Assembly (NCBI GenBank): GCA_031556065.1
Contig: JAVBTR010000039.1
Coordinates: forward strand, 1 to 64,000
Direction: 5' to 3'
Source of the DNA: JAVBTR01 sp031556065
Lineage (GTDB): Bacteria > Bacillota > Clostridia > Christensenellales > Aristaeellaceae
DNA: 64,000 nt
The translations under genes were made by a program, and so were the position numbers. Below are positions 33,187 to 41,367 of the stretch, one piece after another. How positions within the stretch are numbered: the stretch's first letter is position 1; each line of letters begins with the position of its first letter. The notes beneath the pieces were generated by a model. That model did not search any database, was not told where the DNA came from, and was given only the letters and a program-made list of their open reading frames with translations.

Positions 33187-34056
33187 CTAATCTTGCTTGT
33201 TCAGGTTCGCGAAACCTTCTCCTAGCGCTTCATGAGCGCCTGTCACAAACAAAAACGCCCTTTCATCCTCCTGGCGCACAATTTCTTTAAGGCGCATCAG
33301 CTCCTGGGTATTCACCACGCACAGGATCACAGGCCGTACGGTTTGGGTGTAAGCGCCCATGGCCATCAGGTGGGTCACCCCCCGGCCCAGTTCATGCATC
33401 AGTCGGTAGGTGATCATGGCTTCCTTGGAAGTGATGATATAGCAGGCCTTGACGCTTTCAAAGCCTGTTAAAACCGCATCGATCACCTTTGTAGAAATAA
33501 AAATGCAGATCAGCGCGTACAAGGCATGCTGCGCTCCGATAAATATACCTGCCGCCACCACCACCAGGCAATCCAAGGCAAACAATATATTGGTAATGGA
33601 AAGCACCTGGAATTTCCGGTGAATCAGTTTGGCAATCATATCCGTGCCACCAGTGGTAGCGTTGCCGCGCAGGATTAGGCCCAGCCCGGCCCCCAGAAGA
33701 ACGCCGCCATATACGGTTCCTAGCAACGTATCATCTGTCAAGGGTTTAAGCTGCATTAAGTCAATAGCAAAGGAAAACAAAACCGTGGCAAACAAAGAGG
33801 CTGCAGCAAAGCGCCTGCCCATGGATTTATAGCTCATTAAAAACAAGGGAATATTCATGGCAAGGCTTGTCATACCAACAGGCAGACCGAAAAGGTGATT
33901 TAAAATGGTTGTTACGCCGGTAAGCCCCCCTGGAGCAATCCCGTTGGGCACCAAAAAAAGCGGGTATGCCAAGCCACCGATAATGCACCCCAAAACAATC
34001 TGGCCATATGAAAAAAGCTGGGTTTTCATGGGCACCTTGCGAATACGATCGAACAT
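33187..34056 (-). CDS. YitT-family membrane protein (DUF161/DUF2179)
   Basis: 289 aa. Five to six helices in the N-terminal 200 residues (GCIIGGLAYPLFLVPNGIAPGG is the family opening, and LRGNATTGGTDMIAKL the conserved loop), then a soluble DUF2179 domain (about 205-285). The family is universal in Bacillota. Its transport role is not settled. The N-terminus could start at the ATG at 34056 or at M10 (34029). Confidence 0.88.
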   Translation of the reverse strand: MFDRIRKVPMKTQLFSYGQIVLGCIIGGLAYPLFLVPNGIAPGGLTGVTTILNHLFGLPVGMTSLAMNIPLFLMSYKSMGRRFAAASLFATVLFSFAIDLMQLKPLTDDTLLGTVYGGVLLGAGLGLILRGNATTGGTDMIAKLIHRKFQVLSITNILFALDCLVVVAAGIFIGAQHALYALICIFISTKVIDAVLTGFESVKACYIITSKEAMITYRLMHELGRGVTHLMAMGAYTQTVRPVILCVVNTQELMRLKEIVRQEDERAFLFVTGAHEALGEGFANLNKQD

Positions 34057-34099
34057 GAGCTTGTCCTCCCATATAAGAGCGCCGCAAAGGCGCTCCTGT

Positions 34100-34480
34100 T
34101 TAGCTTTTGCAATCTATCTGGGTTTCATTCCCGCCAGGGCAACACTGAGTACCCAGGGACACGCACAGCGCTTTATCCACCCGATCCATCACCTGTCTAT
34201 CCACTTGCCCCAGCCGCTTTTGCAGCCGCTGCTTTTCAAGGGTTCGCACCTGTTCCAGCAGAATCAGGGATTCTTTGTTCAGCCCCGACTCCTCGGCGGT
34301 AATAGGTACATGGGTAGGCAGTTTAGGCTTTTTCATGCGGCTGGTAATAGCCGCGACGATCACCGTTGGGCTGTGCAGGTTGCCTACGTCATTTTGTATA
34401 ATCAACACAGGACGGATGCCGCCTTGCTCGGAACCCAGCACAGGATCCAGATCCGCCTTGTAGATTTCTCCACGTTTCAT
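34100..34480 (-). CDS. MazF/PemK-type mRNA endoribonuclease
   Basis: 126 aa. The opening MKRGEIYKADLDPVLGSEQGG and RPVLIIQND, followed by SPTVIVAAITSR, match EndoA/MazF toxins; the Arg of GGIRP and the Thr/Ser of AAITS correspond to RNase residues. The ATG at 34480 follows GGAG by 9 bases. No MazE-like antitoxin gene is directly upstream. The preceding 87-aa gene is of another type and is separated by a terminator. Confidence 0.85.
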   Translation of the reverse strand: MKRGEIYKADLDPVLGSEQGGIRPVLIIQNDVGNLHSPTVIVAAITSRMKKPKLPTHVPITAEESGLNKESLILLEQVRTLEKQRLQKRLGQVDRQVMDRVDKALCVSLGTQCCPGGNETQIDCKS

Positions 34481-34548
34481 ATTGTCACACTCCGTGCCCC
34501 CCTTTGTCAAGCCTGAATACACCACTTTATTTTGCGGGGGCGGAACAA

Positions 34549-34592
34549 AACAAGAAGCTCCCTACAGGCTATGCTTGTAAGAAGCTTCTTGT
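34549..34592 (-). terminator. terminator after the 87-aa gene
   Basis: ACAAGAAGCT/AGCTTCTTGT arms around a 23-base loop that can form a second stem. On the minus strand it is followed by TTTGTT. It separates the 87-aa gene from the MazF-type gene. Confidence 0.6.
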
Positions 34593-34595
34593 GTT

Positions 34596-34859
34596 CTACA
34601 CACTATGCTTGACCCGGTCCTTTTCCTCGGCCCTCTTTCCATTATTAAACCGGTCCAGTGTGCCCACCAGGTAGCCGGTGATTCGGCGAATCCGCTGGAA
34701 GGATGTGTCCTCAAAGGCGTAATCCAGTTCCACTTCATCTCCGTCTACGGCAATGTTCAGGCTGCTGGGAGCCCGTCCATGCTTTTTCGTTACATAATCC
34801 ACATAAGCCTTCTTTTCACTTTCGTTCATTTGAAAACCGTTTAATACATTCACTGTCAT
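34596..34859 (-). CDS. small protein resembling the NrdD C-terminal tail
   Basis: 87 aa from an ATG with AGGAGG 8 bases upstream. Residues 56-84 (RRITGYLVGTLDRF, then NNGKRAEEKDR) resemble the conserved tail of class III ribonucleotide reductase NrdD, but no cysteine or catalytic domain is present. The N-terminal half (FQMNESEKKAYVDYV) is helical and charged. I recall short Clostridial proteins of this form annotated from NrdD similarity. The function is unknown. It is not an obvious antitoxin. Confidence 0.65.
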   Translation of the reverse strand: MTVNVLNGFQMNESEKKAYVDYVTKKHGRAPSSLNIAVDGDEVELDYAFEDTSFQRIRRITGYLVGTLDRFNNGKRAEEKDRVKHSV

Positions 34860-34896
34860 TTTAAGCACCTCCTATTTAAGAGATACCCATTTTGGA

Positions 34897-36060
34897 TTAC
34901 TGTGAAACAGGCACATAATTCATGGCCTCTACCGCTGTCCAGTCTGCCTTTTCCAGCATGTATTCTCCAAGGTATTCCCGAAATTCTTCCCCTTTATAGC
35001 CCCCATAGGCGTAAGTCTTGCCTCCGGATTTTACAACACCCTGAATATCCACGCCGGAAGGAAAGGCGCTATACTGTGTATAGACGATGCTGCCCTCTTT
35101 ATCGAAAACGAAGGTCACCAGGCCGTCGAAATTTTCCTTTGTTTGAAGGCCCAGTTTGCGAAGGCCTTTATCGAGCAAATCCACTCCGGTGGTCGGTGTG
35201 CGCACCACATCCACAAAGCCCATTGTCAGCACTAGGCCATCCTCAGTGCTTTCGAAATCCTTGAGGGTGCCATGAGCGCATCTGGCCAAAAAGCGCTGTT
35301 CAAACAAGACCTTTCCGGTATGGGCATCTATTACTTTAGCGCAGTCTGTATAATCCGGCGCATCATTGCCGGAAACAAAAGTCTCCGCCAGAATCCAATC
35401 CTCACCGGCGGTTAAAAGGCTCATATAGGCGAGGCTATCTTTCTGGTCGATATGGCTTTGCCAAACAAGCTCTCCCTTTGGGGTAATTCTTAATACAAAG
35501 GGTATCTTCTCTTGGACGCTGCGGCCAGACAAAAGGAAATCCTCCCCAATGGCTGACACGGCATACATATTCAGATCCGGCTCAAAGGTATACAATAGCT
35601 GGCCCTGCCAGTTATACAGGCAATTGGCACTAAAATCCTCGTTATCCGTATAGCGCACAAGGCAGCCGTTTTCGCAGGCGCCTATTGCGCTCACATCGGA
35701 AAGAAGCAATTTGTCCACCAGCTGTTCTCCATTTTCATTGTAGACCCGAATAACAGCTTCATGGTTATTGACAGTGCCGCCCACAAAACCCAGATTCCCC
35801 TGTGAAGTAACGCTTGCCAATACCCCGCGGATCGTATCTTCCGGTTCATAGGCATTCACTTCCCATAAGGTGTTGCCGTTTGGGTCTCGCTTGCTTAAAT
35901 AGGGGCTTTGGTCGAAGGAGTAATTTTTCAGGCACAAAAAGCCTCCATCCTCGCATGGCCACATCTGTGAAATAATCCCCTCGTCTTTTCCCTTCGCCAA
36001 TGCGCCAGTTCCCATAAACAGCATTACAGCAACCAATAAAAATAGAAAATTCCGCTTCAT
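34897..36060 (-). CDS. secreted protein of unknown function, beta-propeller-like
   Basis: 387 aa. Signal peptide MKRNFLFLLVAVMLFMGT, probable cleavage at ALA-KG. The rest consists of repeated short beta-rich units with patterns such as G-x-L-x-W (GNTLWEVNAYE, GELVWQSHID), like a PQQ/WD-type propeller. No enzyme motif is seen. The ATG at 36060 follows GGAGG by 7 bases. It stands between the 87-aa gene (37 bp) and the 24-codon gene upstream. Confidence 0.6.
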   Translation of the reverse strand: MKRNFLFLLVAVMLFMGTGALAKGKDEGIISQMWPCEDGGFLCLKNYSFDQSPYLSKRDPNGNTLWEVNAYEPEDTIRGVLASVTSQGNLGFVGGTVNNHEAVIRVYNENGEQLVDKLLLSDVSAIGACENGCLVRYTDNEDFSANCLYNWQGQLLYTFEPDLNMYAVSAIGEDFLLSGRSVQEKIPFVLRITPKGELVWQSHIDQKDSLAYMSLLTAGEDWILAETFVSGNDAPDYTDCAKVIDAHTGKVLFEQRFLARCAHGTLKDFESTEDGLVLTMGFVDVVRTPTTGVDLLDKGLRKLGLQTKENFDGLVTFVFDKEGSIVYTQYSAFPSGVDIQGVVKSGGKTYAYGGYKGEEFREYLGEYMLEKADWTAVEAMNYVPVSQ

Positions 36061-36138
36061 TTTATCGCCTCCATACATAATAGACGCAAATCGCAGCGGA
36101 ATTTTCCAAAAAAGTTCCCTTTTTCGCTTCTCGCAAAG

Positions 36139-36213
36139 CTAATGATTGTTTCTTCGCTTCATGGCTTTTTTCTTTTCCGTCTTAAATAGCGGGGTCTTTT
36201 TTTCTTTTTCCAT
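36139..36213 (-). CDS. 24-residue highly basic microprotein
   Basis: A short frame, too short for automatic calling, begins at ATG 36213 after the strong site GAGGTGAT and encodes MEKEKKTPLFK followed by TEKKKAMKRRNNH, then TAG. It contains ten Lys/Arg of 24 residues. It lies 31 bp after rpe in the same direction, so it would share the priA-rpe transcript. Bacillus subtilis has spoVM in a comparable position, but this peptide has no amphipathic membrane helix and is not SpoVM. No function is assigned. Confidence 0.5.
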   Translation of the reverse strand: MEKEKKTPLFKTEKKKAMKRRNNH

Positions 36214-36244
36214 GGGGATCACCTCACGGATAGCCTTCCCGGTT

Positions 36245-36883
36245 TTAGCCCATTTGATGTATTTGGGCGATCAAAGAGTGCTTATCCCTGGCAGTAAAGA
36301 GGCTGGTGCCCATCACAGCTACATCGATGCCCGCTTCGATCAATTGGGGCAGGTTATCTTCCGAAATGCCGCCGTCCACCTCGATAAGCCCTTCATAGCC
36401 CATTTGGCGAAGCTCGCGGATTTTAGGCAGCATGTCCGCCATAAACTTTTGCCCGCCAAAGCCAGGTTCCACAGTCATAATAAGAACCATATCAATTTCG
36501 TCCAGATAGGGCTCCAATACGCTCACGGGGGTTCCCGGCTTAATAGAAACCCCAGCCATGACGCCAGCTTCCCTTATTTCTTTAAGAACCGCACTTAAAT
36601 TTACCACTGCTTCGTAATGGATGGTTAAAAAATCCGCTCCGGCCTTAATAAAGTGGCCGATATAGCGTTCCGGGCAGATAATCATCAGATGCACATCCAG
36701 GGGCAAAAGGGTTTTTTTCTTCATGGAAGAAACCAAAACAGGACCGTATGAAATGTTGGGCACGAATACCCCATCCATTACATCGATATGGAACATATCG
36801 CAGGCCGCGTCTTCCAGGGAATGAATCTCCCTGCTCATGTGCATTACATCCGCCGCCAGTACCGATGCCGCAATCTTAACCAT
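36245..36883 (-). CDS. rpe: ribulose-phosphate 3-epimerase
   Basis: 212 aa TIM barrel. Motifs: IAASVLAADV at the start, MFHIDVMDGVFVPNISYGP with metal His and Asp, VHLMI, VLIMTVEPGFGGQKF and EVDGGIS. Interconverts ribulose-5-phosphate and xylulose-5-phosphate in the pentose phosphate pathway, which would serve arabinose use. The ATG at 36883 has GGAGGG 6 bases upstream and overlaps the rsgA end by 8 bp. Confidence 0.96.
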   Translation of the reverse strand: MVKIAASVLAADVMHMSREIHSLEDAACDMFHIDVMDGVFVPNISYGPVLVSSMKKKTLLPLDVHLMIICPERYIGHFIKAGADFLTIHYEAVVNLSAVLKEIREAGVMAGVSIKPGTPVSVLEPYLDEIDMVLIMTVEPGFGGQKFMADMLPKIRELRQMGYEGLIEVDGGISEDNLPQLIEAGIDVAVMGTSLFTARDKHSLIAQIHQMG

Positions 36884-37742
36884 TTCGTTCCCTCCACTTC
36901 TGTTTTTCTTGGGCCAATAAAACATGATATCGCTCAAGGCGCTTAGGGTCCACAGCGGAACTAAGCACCGCACAGCCAGGCTCCCGGTCGTGGTAGCAAA
37001 CCGAAAATTTACATTGGCCTATGTAAGGCTCAAACTCTTTGTACCAGCTTTGCAATAGCACCGGATCGCAGATCTCATCCAACTCCAGAAGGCTAAAGCC
37101 GGGGGTATCTACCACCCGCATGCCATCCTTTTCGATCAGCTCCGCGTGGCGGGTGGTGTGCTTGCCTCGCCGGATTTTCTCGCTGATCTCCCCTGTTTTT
37201 AAATCGAACCCCGCCAGGGCGTTGATCAAGGTACTTTTGCCTACGCCTGATTGGCCGGCAAAGCAAGCGATCTTACCGGCCAGCACGTCTTTTAAAGCTT
37301 GTACCCCTTCCCCGGATTGGGCCGATACCCTAAACACCTTCGCTCCCGAATCCCTATATTCCTTTTCGATGGTACGGAACGCTTCCTGCTGCAAATCGCA
37401 TTTATTCACCACCAGATAGGGCGTAATACCTTGCTTGAAGGCGGCGATAAGAAGCTTATCCGCCAGGAGCAAATCCGCGCTGGGCTCGGTCGCCAGCACA
37501 ATCACCAGGGTTTCCACATTGCTGACCGGAGGGCGCACGCAAACATTCTTTCTTTCGTGAATCTCCTCCACCCAGCCGTGTTCATCCCCATAAGCGGGGG
37601 TAAAATCGATTCGGTCTCCCACCAAGGGGGATAGGTGCAGCTTTCGGAACTTGCCCTTGCAGCGAAGTACAAAGGTTTCTCCTTCATCGGTTTTAACGGT
37701 ATACAGCCCACCCACGCCTTTTATGATGGTGCCTGTGCGCAA
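36876..37742 (-). CDS. rsgA: ribosome small subunit GTPase RsgA
   Basis: 288 aa. Circularly permuted GTPase: an OB-fold N-terminus, then G4 NKCD, G1 GQSGVGKST and G3 DTPGF in that order, and a C-terminal zinc site (CKFSVCYHDREPGC). It assists late 30S maturation. The start is TTG at 37742, 9 bases after GGGGAG. It follows prkC by 16 bp, as in other Bacillota. Confidence 0.96.
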   Translation of the reverse strand: MRTGTIIKGVGGLYTVKTDEGETFVLRCKGKFRKLHLSPLVGDRIDFTPAYGDEHGWVEEIHERKNVCVRPPVSNVETLVIVLATEPSADLLLADKLLIAAFKQGITPYLVVNKCDLQQEAFRTIEKEYRDSGAKVFRVSAQSGEGVQALKDVLAGKIACFAGQSGVGKSTLINALAGFDLKTGEISEKIRRGKHTTRHAELIEKDGMRVVDTPGFSLLELDEICDPVLLQSWYKEFEPYIGQCKFSVCYHDREPGCAVLSSAVDPKRLERYHVLLAQEKQKWRERNG

Positions 37743-37758
37743 GCATTTACACTCCCCT

Positions 37759-39624
37759 TCAATTCAGTTCCACCGTGATCTCCCGATCTAATTCGCCGTT
37801 TAAATACAACCGGTAAAGCGCCTCGCCCACTTCTTCGCCGTGAACTTCAAGGGTGAACTCCCCTTCTTCGTTAGCAGCATGCATAGCCGAATATTGCTCT
37901 TCCTCGCTGCCGTCTTTCTTCAGGTAAACCACCTTCACTTGCAGCCCTTGGCTGTTTTGGGGCAGCGTTACCGTTAACAGGCCCTGGTAGCGAACCGCTT
38001 CATAAACTGATACGGCTACAGGAGCACCCAGCACCACCTGGGAACCGGCCTGGGGCTTCTGGCTGGCAATGAGCCCTACCTTGTTTGGATCCATGGTGAT
38101 AAGGCTCTCCTTAGTGCCGGGATTCAGCCCGGCGCCTTGAATCGCCGCTACCCCTTCTTCGATGGTCAGATTGGTTAGATCGGGTACCGTAGCCATGCCC
38201 CCTGATACAGTTACATGGACGGTTCCTCCGGTAGCGATGCTTTCCCCTGCTGCGGGATTCTGGGTCAAAATGGTGTCCAGAGGCTCTATGGATACAATCC
38301 GCTCTACCACTGTCAGCACCACGCCGATCTTTTGAAGGCTTGCTACTGCGTCGGAACTTAGACTGCCTGTGATGGTGGGCACCGTGTAGGTATTGGGTCC
38401 CTTGGAAATGGTCAGGACAATGGTATCTCCTTTTCGCATCTTGGTTTCATAAGCAGGGGCTTGCATAATAACGCTGCCAGCCGCAATGCTTGGGTGGTGC
38501 GCGTATATGGGGTCCGCCTTCAGACCCAGCTTTTGTACCGAACGTACCGCGGCGGTTTCTTCCAAGCCCACCAAATCCGGCGCGTCCACCGAATTAACCA
38601 CGTTATTGTAAATACCCATGCCCCCCAATGCCAGCCCTCCAAAGACCAGCAGCGTCATCACAACCAGCATCATAATCCGAATGACGCTTTTAAGCTGGCC
38701 ACGGTTCAGATACAGTTTCTTTTTAAGGGGCTGCTTTACGGGAATACGCTGGGAGTTCTGTTTATCCTTTACCGGTGGCGGAGAATCCGTTTCCCCATCC
38801 AATTCCCCGGCCATGGCAGCGCGGATATCCGATGCCATGTCAAAAGCAGATTGATAGCGCTTTTTCGGGTCCTTCTCCATGGCCTTTTTAATGACATACA
38901 CAAGGCCCTTTGGTACATTGGGGCTAATCTCCTGAATGGGCGTTGCCGCGCCGCGCAAATGCTGCATGGCCACCGCCACCACCGTGTCCCCATCGTAGGG
39001 CACCTTACCGGTGAGCATTTCGTACATGACCACACCTACCGAATAAAGATCGCTGGCCGCACCTACCTCCTTGCCAGAAGCCTGTTCGGGGCTGATATAG
39101 TGCACCGAGCCCATTACATTATCGGTAGTAGCCAGGGTTTCCGAATCCATCTTGGTAGCGATACCGAAATCCGCCACCTTAATATGACCATCGTCGTGAA
39201 CGAGAATGTTTTGCGGCTTAATATCCCTATGGATAATGCCATTTTGGTGGGCGTGCTTCAGTGCCGCCAAAATACGGATGGCAATCTGGGCCGTCACCTC
39301 CGGGGACATCTTCCCCTTTTCTTTAATAACCACCTTTAAGGTTCTGCCCTGGACATACTCCATAACCAAATAGCGGTGCCCATCCTCAATACCCACATCC
39401 AGCAGGTTTACAATGTTGTGATGGGTCATCTGGCTGATGGCATCCGCCTCTCGCTGAAAACGCTGGCAAAATTCTTGATCCTCGTTGTACTCGGGCTTTA
39501 GTATTTTAACAGCAACGGAGCGGTTTGTTTTAATGTCCTCAGCCCGGTATACAATGGCCATGCCGCCGGAGCCTACTTTTTCCACAATACGGTAACGGTT
39601 CTGAAGAAGCTTTTCTGTGTTCAT
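37759..39624 (-). CDS. prkC: PASTA-domain Ser/Thr protein kinase
   Basis: 621 aa. Cytoplasmic kinase (about 10-270) with glycine loop VGSGGMAIVYRAE, AVKILK, HRDIKPQN and DFG; a juxtamembrane basic linker; one transmembrane helix (about 318-343); then three PASTA repeats (about 347-555) that bind muropeptides, and a C-terminal domain of about 60 residues. It phosphorylates translation, division and wall proteins. Its start overlaps the phosphatase stop by 4 bp, the standard prpC-prkC pair. Confidence 0.96.
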   Translation of the reverse strand: MNTEKLLQNRYRIVEKVGSGGMAIVYRAEDIKTNRSVAVKILKPEYNEDQEFCQRFQREADAISQMTHHNIVNLLDVGIEDGHRYLVMEYVQGRTLKVVIKEKGKMSPEVTAQIAIRILAALKHAHQNGIIHRDIKPQNILVHDDGHIKVADFGIATKMDSETLATTDNVMGSVHYISPEQASGKEVGAASDLYSVGVVMYEMLTGKVPYDGDTVVAVAMQHLRGAATPIQEISPNVPKGLVYVIKKAMEKDPKKRYQSAFDMASDIRAAMAGELDGETDSPPPVKDKQNSQRIPVKQPLKKKLYLNRGQLKSVIRIMMLVVMTLLVFGGLALGGMGIYNNVVNSVDAPDLVGLEETAAVRSVQKLGLKADPIYAHHPSIAAGSVIMQAPAYETKMRKGDTIVLTISKGPNTYTVPTITGSLSSDAVASLQKIGVVLTVVERIVSIEPLDTILTQNPAAGESIATGGTVHVTVSGGMATVPDLTNLTIEEGVAAIQGAGLNPGTKESLITMDPNKVGLIASQKPQAGSQVVLGAPVAVSVYEAVRYQGLLTVTLPQNSQGLQVKVVYLKKDGSEEEQYSAMHAANEEGEFTLEVHGEEVGEALYRLYLNGELDREITVELN

Positions 39625-40328
39625 TGAACCGCCTCCCCGCTAGAAAGCAAAATGAAGCTAATGTTATCCTTGCCGCCATTATCCAGCGCCAATTGCAAAA
39701 GCATCTCCGCCGCTTTCTCCAGATCGTTTAAAAGCATGGCGTTCAATAAATCCCCCTGGGTCACCATACCATGAAGCCCGTCGGAACATACAAGCCACTT
39801 ATCTTCTCTTTGGCAGGGCACCTTAAAGGTATCTGCCAGAACGTTTTTACTGGTGCCCACAGCCCTCGTGATTACATTCTTATAAGGATGATCTTGGGCC
39901 TCCTGGGGGGTGATATAGCCATTCTTCATCAGCTCCGCCACCAGAGAATGGTCCTGGGTTACCTGTGTTAAAACGCCGCTGCGCAGCAAGTACACCCGGC
40001 TATCCCCCACGTGGCCTATGAGCATTTCTTTTTCCCCTGCCCATAAAACGGATAGGGTGGTGCCCATGCCATGGAGGCTTTCGTCGTCCTGTTGCATTTC
40101 GAAAATACGCCGGTTGGCGGCTTCAATAGCAGTTAGAAGCAGCTCCTTATCCTGCTGCTTGTTGTTCAGCGCGTCCTTTAACACCTTAACGGCATACTGG
40201 CTTGCCTGCTTGCCGCCCTTATGGCCGCCCATGCCGTCTGCCACAGCATAAAGAGGCGGGGCAAAAAGCAGGTTGTCTTCATTTTCTCTGCGGTACTTGC
40301 CAATATCGGTTTTAAAGACTGCTTTCAT
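39621..40328 (-). CDS. prpC: PP2C-type Ser/Thr phosphatase
   Basis: 235 aa. Metal motifs RRENEDN, AVADGMGGHKGG, GHVGDSRVYLL, TQDHSLV and GGKDNISF are all present. It dephosphorylates PrkC and its targets. The start region overlaps the rlmN end by 17 bp, and the stop overlaps prkC, so the three are translationally coupled. Confidence 0.95.
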   Translation of the reverse strand: MKAVFKTDIGKYRRENEDNLLFAPPLYAVADGMGGHKGGKQASQYAVKVLKDALNNKQQDKELLLTAIEAANRRIFEMQQDDESLHGMGTTLSVLWAGEKEMLIGHVGDSRVYLLRSGVLTQVTQDHSLVAELMKNGYITPQEAQDHPYKNVITRAVGTSKNVLADTFKVPCQREDKWLVCSDGLHGMVTQGDLLNAMLLNDLEKAAEMLLQLALDNGGKDNISFILLSSGEAVQ

Positions 40329-41367
40329 TTCCCATGCCTCCTTCTTTGAGTATTTTGCGCCTTAGCTGCCCACAGGCACCCTGAATATCATCGCCCATTT
40401 CCCTTCTGCGCGTACATGAAATATGACATTTTTCCAAGGTTTCTTGAAACACGGATACGGTCTTTTGCGTTACGGTGCGAAGGGAAGATTCTTCCACCTC
40501 GTTTAGGGGGATCAGATTCACATGGCACTGGAGCCCATGAAGTTTCTGCGCCAGCTCCAGTGCATTTTCCCTGGAATCGTTCACCCCGTTTACCAGGGCA
40601 TATTCGAATATGACCCGCCTGCCTGTTTCATTTATATAGTTTCGACAAGCGGCAATGACCTCCTGCATAGGATAGCGCTTGGCAATGGGCATAGTCATCT
40701 GGCGAATGGCATCGTTTGGGGCATGAAGGGATACGCATAAGGTAACAGGCAAGTTTTCTTTGGCCAGATCAATCATCCTTGGCACAATGCCACAGGTGGA
40801 AAGGGATACATTCCGAAGGCCAATATTCACCCCGTCCTCTTCCCGCAAAAGGCGAAAAAAGGCCATCACATGATCGTAGTTATCCAGTGGCTCCCCGCTG
40901 CCCATGAGCACCACGTTATGAATACGCTCTTCCCCTTTTAAAAAACCATTGGCGCACAAAATCTGCCCCAGCATTTCTCCTGGGGTTAAATCCCGTACCT
41001 TGCCATCCAGTGTACTGGCACAGAACTTGCAGCCCATCATGCACCCTACCTGGGTGGAAATGCATAAGGTGCAGCCGTGATGGTAGCGCATAAGCACTCC
41101 CTCTACGCAGTTGTTGTCGGGAAGCCCGAACAAGAATTTCACCGTACCGTCGATTTGGGATTGCCGGTATTCCAAAATGCGCACAGGATTTGCAATGCAG
41201 GTTTCTTTTAGCTTTTCTCGCAAATCCTTTGGCAGGTTGGTCATGCCATCGAAATCCGCCCCTTTATGGACCCACGAAAAAACCTGCTTGCCCCGGAAGG
41301 CCGGCAAGCCCATCTCTTTAAACATGGCCCCTATTTGAGCCTGGTTCAGCGATGCCAATTCAATCAT
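40312..41367 (-). CDS. rlmN: dual-specificity 23S rRNA/tRNA adenine-C2 methyltransferase
   Basis: 351 aa radical-SAM enzyme. The cluster motif CMMGCKFC, upstream Cys in CTLCISTQVG, the SAM motif GSGEPLDNYD and the C-terminal catalytic Cys (CTRRREMGDD) are all visible. Methylates A2503 of 23S rRNA and A37 of some tRNAs. The start overlaps the rsmB end by 4 bp. Confidence 0.96.
   Translation of the reverse strand: MIELASLNQAQIGAMFKEMGLPAFRGKQVFSWVHKGADFDGMTNLPKDLREKLKETCIANPVRILEYRQSQIDGTVKFLFGLPDNNCVEGVLMRYHHGCTLCISTQVGCMMGCKFCASTLDGKVRDLTPGEMLGQILCANGFLKGEERIHNVVLMGSGEPLDNYDHVMAFFRLLREEDGVNIGLRNVSLSTCGIVPRMIDLAKENLPVTLCVSLHAPNDAIRQMTMPIAKRYPMQEVIAACRNYINETGRRVIFEYALVNGVNDSRENALELAQKLHGLQCHVNLIPLNEVEESSLRTVTQKTVSVFQETLEKCHISCTRRREMGDDIQGACGQLRRKILKEGGMGNESSL

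Noticed and set aside
34481..34510. TTGACA-18-GACAAT promoter directly before the MazF-type gene
   Set aside because: Its start site would fall inside the coding sequence and the ribosome site would lie in the spacer, so it is probably chance.
36139..36213. spoVM orthologue
   Set aside because: Position matches but the peptide is charged throughout and has no amphipathic helix or similarity to SpoVM.
38461..39339. 292-residue open frame antisense to prkC
   Set aside because: Arg/His-rich shadow of the kinase and PASTA coding sequence with no start signal.
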